This document shows positions 18,625 through 22,902 of a stretch of 22,902 bases of DNA, one piece after another (position 1 is the first letter of the stretch; each line of letters starts with the position of its first letter). Under the pieces are notes generated by a model. The model was not told the DNA's origin, did not search any database, and was given only the letters and a program-made list of their open reading frames with translations. Both the position numbers and the translations under genes were made by a program. This stretch comes from Dissophora ornata (lineage: Eukaryota > Mortierellomycota > Mortierellomycetes > Mortierellales > Mortierellaceae). The DNA lies in contig MU617112.1 of NCBI GenBank assembly GCA_025201705.1, positions 1 to 22,902 on the forward strand. The letters are read 5' to 3'.

Positions 18625-19740
18625 TCAGTCTTCGCGGTAGTCTTCATCGTCGACTTCTGTCCGCCTAACTCTACGCCGGGCTTGGGGTTTCCTGATGGCC
18701 CTCCGCTTCTCCTGCTCCTCTTCTTCATCGTCGAATTCGTCCATATCGTCGTCATCATCGCCATGGATTACCTCGTCCTCCATTGCATCCACAACATCGT
18801 CTGACTCACTGTCATCGCTGACAGCCAGGTCGTGTGCAGAGACTTTTGTAGAAGAATGGTTACCAGCACCATGGCTACTACCGCGGCGCTTCTTCTCACG
18901 ACCGACCTCACGTAGTCGCTTCAGGACCTTTTCCGCCACGAGACGCCCCTTCAACTTCTCGACCAAGTTCTTGAGCGAGGCGTTTTCAGCCCGACACTCG
19001 TCCAGCTGTCGACTCAGAACATTGTTGTCGTCCTGCAGCACCGTGATCTGTGAACGCATTTCTCCCGATTGATAGTGCTTCTTGGCTCTGTATTTGGCCG
19101 AGGCAGCTTTGTTGCGCTCCCGTCTGTCGTTGGCAGAGAGAGGGGCCCCTGAGGACGAAGGTGAGTAGGCTCTTGACCCGTTCGCGGACGCAGAAGAAGC
19201 TGAAGGAGGGGGTGAAGCAGACATGGAGGATGTGCCACGGTAGTGGTGTCGGTCATCTCGATTACTGCTGGGCATCGGATAGTGAGTAGAGTCGATGGGG
19301 CTTTGAGGTGAGAGGGGTGGGCGTCCTGTCAAAGAGGGCAGAGTCATAGGCGGGGAGTATGGGTGTGCACGATGTGAGGAGGAAGAGTAACCAGGCTGGT
19401 GTCGAGGATAGGGCAGGTTGGGTTTTTGGGCCAGCTCTGCGGAATTGGATCGATGGTGAGGATGCGAGTATGGCGGGGAAGGAGCCTGGTATGGAGTACT
19501 ATGATGATGCGAGGGTTCGTGGTGCGACGTTGTAGAGATGTAGAGAGGGTGGGAGGCCTCGATCGGAGGAGACGCTGGTGCAGAGGAGCCGCTCACGAGG
19601 GATTCGTGACCCATGGTGGGCGAGATATCTGAGTGATGAGGGTAGGGATGCGAATATGGTTGCTGCTGGTGCAATAGCTGCTGGTGTTGGTGCATCCGAG
19701 CGTGAGGTGGATACGACGCATTGGCCGAACTCAAGGACAT
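18625..19740 (-). CDS. bZIP transcription factor
   Basis: Sequence-specific nuclear DNA-binding protein of 371 residues, intronless. The N-terminal 200 residues are rich in His, Pro, Ser, Gln and Tyr and have the look of an activation or low-complexity region. The basic region RRERNKAASAKYRAKKH (206-222) has the invariant N-x7-R pair (N210, R218). The zipper follows with heptad positions L235, L242, C249, L256 and L263. Asn-Ala-Ala-Ser with a downstream Tyr-Arg resembles the Gcn4/ATF4/Cys3-type basic regions of fungi. The C-terminus carries KKRRG, a long acidic run (D/E, about 305-344) and a second basic cluster KPQARRRVRR. Target genes cannot be read from this window. The start ATG is in a favourable context (CAACCATG) and opens a continuous frame. 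The upstream region has a direct repeat with a TGACG half-site. Confidence 0.92.
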   Translation of the reverse strand: MSLSSANASYPPHARMHQHQQLLHQQQPYSHPYPHHSDISPTMGHESLVSGSSAPASPPIEASHPLYISTTSHHEPSHHHSTPYQAPSPPYSHPHHRSNSAELAQKPNLPYPRHQPGYSSSSHRAHPYSPPMTLPSLTGRPPLSPQSPIDSTHYPMPSSNRDDRHHYRGTSSMSASPPPSASSASANGSRAYSPSSSGAPLSANDRRERNKAASAKYRAKKHYQSGEMRSQITVLQDDNNVLSRQLDECRAENASLKNLVEKLKGRLVAEKVLKRLREVGREKKRRGSSHGAGNHSSTKVSAHDLAVSDDSESDDVVDAMEDEVIHGDDDDDMDEFDDEEEEQEKRRAIRKPQARRRVRRTEVDDEDYRED

Positions 19741-20983
19741 GGTTGTTGTTGTGAAAAGAGTGAGCGATCAATTGCGAGGAAAATGAAGTGAAAAGAGAAA
19801 GAAGGGTGCGTGCGAGATTGGACGAGAGAGAAATCTTTCGAGTATTTGTAGGCACGGCAATTCTCGATCGGGAAGAAGAGAGTCTTCTTGCTCGCGTACT
19901 CGCGTCATTTTGGCACATCGCCTATACATCAATCTGCCTACTCCTACACATATACACATGTTCGCTCAAGCCCGCCGGACCTTCAGCGCACTCTGCTAAC
20001 CCGGCTTTATTTTTCAATTCATCCGATGTGAAATACAATAGCTCACTGACCGTGGAGGAGGGGTTAGAGTGTTTACCTGAATGCAGTTGATCATTTATGC
20101 ATCGTGCTATCTACTGGACGATGGCATCATCAGTCAACACACAAAGCCATAAGCTGAGAAGCGGGAGCGTGTGCTTGTGCTCTCTTTGTTTCGCCTCTCC
20201 TACTCGGTCAAATCCCATTCATGTGTACTCATTAACTGCGGGGTGCAGCGCCAGAGTAAAAAATAAAATAAAGAAATAGAGCTCAACTTGTAGCAATTCG
20301 TGTAGGTGGATGACGCGAGATTGGATTTATAATACGCCTCTTCTCAATCCCTGATACACCTGCAATCGAACGCACGACGAAGAGAAGACAGTGCGACTCT
20401 TTGTATGCCTGCATACGACGGCGAAAGCTTATTGAATCCTATTCAATCGATTATGGCCGCATTGTGAGGAAAGGTCATCTCAAAGACCAGACACAATCGC
20501 TCGTGCCTTATAGCTCTGGAGTCACTGTGCTGACAAAACACAGATTTTGTTTCGCTTGACCCTTCCGCGCCACAACTCAATTAAAAAGCACTGCGATTCA
20601 TCAGCACCGCTTCAAAAAAAAAAAAAGGCGACATCGACACCACGCAGGTGGAGACGTTGACAAGTCGGAGGAGTATGGTCGCAAGGGTCTAGTCGCGTCC
20701 TTGGGTCTTCTTTTCATAGCTCCTGTTGCTCAATACTACCATGTCATGACTATGTGTCATAGAATAATAGAATATGCTAACGAGCATACTAGCCACTACC
20801 TAGTTGCCGCCTCCCTTCATGTTCACGGTGGCCCAAAATGAAGTTGGGTGTTTCTGTCGCTAGCCGCCACGGGGCTCGACTGTTGTTGCTACCCAGCGGG
20901 GCATCATGAGGGATATCGTACAGCAAGTAATTGCATGTGTAGCAGGAGTCTGGTAACTGCCATGGTCCATGGGGAGTGCCAAG
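19741..20983. other. Divergent intergenic region between bZIP and BTG/Tob genes
   Basis: This holds the bZIP promoter on the minus strand and distal sequence of the BTG/Tob gene. No gene is recognised. A 13-base A tract lies at 20614-20626. A minus-strand 148-codon open frame (20789-21235) runs through its right edge but shows no known motif. Confidence 0.4.
19891..19907 (-). promoter_or_regulatory. Direct repeat with TGACG half-site upstream of the bZIP start
   Basis: On the plus strand ctcgcgta is followed directly by ctcgcgtc and att. The minus strand therefore reads ATGACGCGAG, containing the TGACG half-site recognised by many bZIP proteins. It lies about 150 bases upstream of the bZIP ATG, so autoregulation is possible but unproven. 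Confidence 0.25.
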
Positions 20984-20997
20984 CACGTGAGCACGTG
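20984..20997. promoter_or_regulatory. Tandem E-box (CACGTG twice)
   Basis: Two palindromic CACGTG hexamers lie eight bases apart start to start (gcacgtga gcacgtgg). They are about 315 bases upstream of the BTG/Tob start codon. CACGTG is the core site of bHLH factors such as the fungal Cbf1/Pho4 type. Two copies with near one-turn spacing suggest a real site, but binding is inference. Confidence 0.45.
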
Positions 20998-21311
20998 GCA
21001 TGTCCTCTACGCGTTCCTGGAGGAGAGCACACGCGAAAGCGTTGGTGTTGCAGAGCGTTCCTTTGCAACAGGGTGTTCGTGCGCCATCAATGGTTTCACA
21101 GTCCAACGCGCGGTGTTCCAGCTGTTTCTTTGGCAGCATAGGGCGCACGTACAAGAGCGGTGTACGTGAACATGCATTTTTTTCTTTCACCTGTTGTTCA
21201 TGCACTTTGTTCCCTTCAACATCACTTTCCTCCATTCCACATCATTACTCTCATTACTCGTTTCAACCTGGCCGAACCACCTCCTTGCTCCATACCACTC
21301 GACCCTCCATC

Positions 21312-22225
21312 ATGCTACTTGAAATCTCCTGTGCCTCTGACTTCCTGTCTCGATTCCTCGCTGCGTCGACCTCCTGTACCCCCCAGATCATTGACGACTT
21401 TAAAAAGGAGACCGCTGCCCTGATGCAGGAAAAATACACCGACCACTGGGACCCACAGAGGCCACACTATGGCAATGGCTATAGGGCCATTACCTCCTTT
21501 GGTGGTAAAGTGGACCCGCTCCTGTGCAAGGTAAAGAAAGCCCAACCATACGAGTTTGGCTGTGGCCTATTTTCCGTCGAGCTCAACCCCAACTCCCCAA
21601 CTCTGGCTTGATATTGGCTTGCGCAAAATAAGTTGAGAGCACTTTACGAGGGCTTGACCGCTTGGTATTGCATTTCATAAGCTGCACCAGTCCATGCCAC
21701 TCTCAGCATCCAGTCGAGATTCATTACGGCACTAAGCTTATTCACTGCCGAATCCTCGCAGCCATCTTCTAATGGCGTGTGCCCTTGTCTTTGAATCAAT
21801 GGAACCCAACAAAAATAAGCAAACTCTGTTGTTGACATGGTGCCATATTGCTTTTCTTGTAGGCTGCACAGAAGAGTTCATTGCCGATGGAGACGCTGCA
21901 AGGCTTGATCCCCAAAGACCTAGTCGTGTGGGTAGAGCCCTTCACCGTGTCCTTCCGTGTCGGCGACCATGGCTCCATCAACACCATCTATGACAGCTCC
22001 CGTGGCAAGGTCTCGATGAAGGTGGACAACTCGCCGTTCCAGCCAAAGGCGCTTGGTCGCCCCTCCTACGCGGTTCGCATCTCGCCACCACCTTCCCCAC
22101 CCAACTTCCCAGCCAGGATCTCGCATGCGATCCCTATCACCAGCCCATTGACCAAGGGCCAAGTGATCACCCCTAGCGCGACGCCCTCGCCTCCTTCGTC
22201 GAAGCTCTCAGCTATGGTTGTCTAG
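21312..22225 (+). CDS. BTG/Tob anti-proliferative family protein
   Basis: Member of the APRO (BTG/Tob) family, known in animals as adaptors that bind the Caf1 deadenylase and promote mRNA decay. Exons 21312-21530 and 21863-22225 give 193 residues. Box A is seen as YTDHWDPQRPHYGNGYRAI (42-60), with the family pattern Y-x-x-H-W-x-P-x-x-P-x-x-G-x-x-Y/F-R. Box B is seen around residues 88-113: LIPKDLVVWVEPFTVSFRVG and then DHGSI, matching L-P-x-E-x-x-x-W-V-D-P-x-E-V-x-x-R-x-G. The intron (332 nt, gtaaag...cttgtag) falls in phase 0 between the KVDPLLCK end of exon 1 and AAQKSSLP. The C-terminal 60 residues are Pro/Ser-rich and not conserved. The first helix starts right at the ATG (MLLEISCASDFLSRFL), as in Tob and BTG proteins. 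A pyrimidine-rich leader and a tandem E-box lie upstream. Confidence 0.92.
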
Positions 22226-22902
22226 TGCTCACTGATCCATGGGGCTACAAGACCGTTCCTCTCTTGCAGCCATTGATCTTCTTCCACGTTTTGCGTCATG
22301 TTTTATTCACCATCAGCGGACGAGGGCTACATGCGACAGATCTATCAATCCAACTCGATGCATTCAACAAAAAGAAAAAAACCAAAAAAAAAAGGTCCCT
22401 CACAGCAAACACCAGGAAAAAAAATTAGAAAAAATAGGACCAAGCCATGTACGACCCGCCAAACAACACTGACACCATCGCGATCACGCGCTACCAGGAT
22501 GGACTTTTTGTTGCAGATGACGGAACAATATTCCCGGCAAAAGCCTGCAGCACCACGGAAGGCTTTTTCCACCTTGTTCTTTTTGTATTTTTTTCTTTTT
22601 TTTCTTTTTCTTTAATGTGTATAGTTTTTTCTCTCCTCTTTTTCATCCTTCTTTCTTTTTCCTGCTTGTTCCTTTTGTTTTATTAGAACTTCCATGTAGC
22701 TCTTGTTCGTTGTTTCTTCTTTCTTTGTATGTGTGTATCATCCCCATCATTCCTTTTTACGTTGTTGTAAATGTACTTTAACTTTTCTCATTTATCAATA
22801 AAAGGCGAGGCAGCTTCATTGAGCGGCTTGTTGCGTTGTATACAGGTATCGTGGGTGGGCAAGTAACGTGCCTTGTGTTCCTGGTGCGCGCGATACGCTG
22901 GG
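22226..22902 (+). other. Long T-rich 3' region of the BTG/Tob gene
   Basis: There is no second gene. The sequence is A-rich just after the stop (about 22366-22432) and strongly T-rich from about 22560 to 22800. The first good AATAAA is at 22797, implying a 3' untranslated region of roughly 590 bases, long for this window. The last 100 bases lie beyond the signal and hold no recognisable start of another gene. Confidence 0.5.
22797..22802 (+). terminator. Poly(A) signal of the BTG/Tob gene
   Basis: A canonical AATAAA follows a long T-rich stretch and is followed by mixed sequence containing ttgttgcgttgtat at about 22829-22842, a plausible downstream T/G element. Confidence 0.55.

Noticed and set aside
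20789..21235. Minus-strand open frame of 148 codons with several Cys residues
   Set aside because: No recognisable family and no splice partners, and it overlaps the probable BTG/Tob promoter and leader. Its length alone is not convincing, though transcription data could revive it.
22770..22785. Pumilio-like TGTAAATG in the BTG/Tob 3' region
   Set aside because: It differs from TGTANATA at the last base and occurs once in T-rich sequence, so it is not distinguishable from chance.

Overview
The window is nuclear DNA of a fungus. Its genes are split by many short GT-AG introns (mostly 90-330 nt, from 91 to 503). It carries two cytosolic ribosomal protein genes with fungal-type sequences, a Mediator subunit, a glutamine-rich chromatin-type protein, a bZIP regulator, and a BTG/Tob protein of a kind generally missing from the common ascomycete models. 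The single-TM kelch remnant and the salicylate-hydroxylase-like monooxygenase resemble families expanded in Mortierella-type early-diverging fungi. That placement is inference from gene style; no database search was possible.

Layout. 1-3287: gene-poor, holding a decayed kelch-repeat/transmembrane gene on the minus strand (about 1330-2050) and one isolated coding-like island (725-790). 3288-5711 (+): FAD-dependent monooxygenase in seven exons, two of them microexons of 11 and 22 nt that encode a conserved FAD motif. 5818-7601 (-): Mediator subunit Med27 in eight exons, convergent with the monooxygenase (106 nt between stops). 8369-9362 (+): 60S protein uL22 (RPL17). 10792-12211 (+): 40S protein eS24 (RPS24), whose first coding exon is probably only the ATG. 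12623-16647 (-): a 1242-residue, Q/M/P/G-rich protein with an SS18/SSXT-like core. 18625-19740 (-): intronless bZIP factor. 21312-22225 (+): BTG/Tob anti-proliferative-type protein with one intron and a long T-rich 3' region.

The protein genes were rebuilt by hand from splice signals, reading phase and family motifs; every exon chain given here keeps an open frame. There is no operon logic. Thematically the window is rich in gene-expression components: Mediator, a probable SWI/SNF-type subunit, a bZIP factor, a probable deadenylase adaptor and two ribosomal proteins. The monooxygenase and the kelch remnant are the accessory genes.

I found no tRNA, rRNA, CRISPR, intact transposon or clearly new multigene system. 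The points most worth a second look are the monooxygenase microexons, a 54-nt Med27 exon open in two frames under two self-consistent splicing models, the unusual architecture of the SSXT-like protein, an intronic hairpin in eS24, and a tandem E-box upstream of the BTG/Tob gene.
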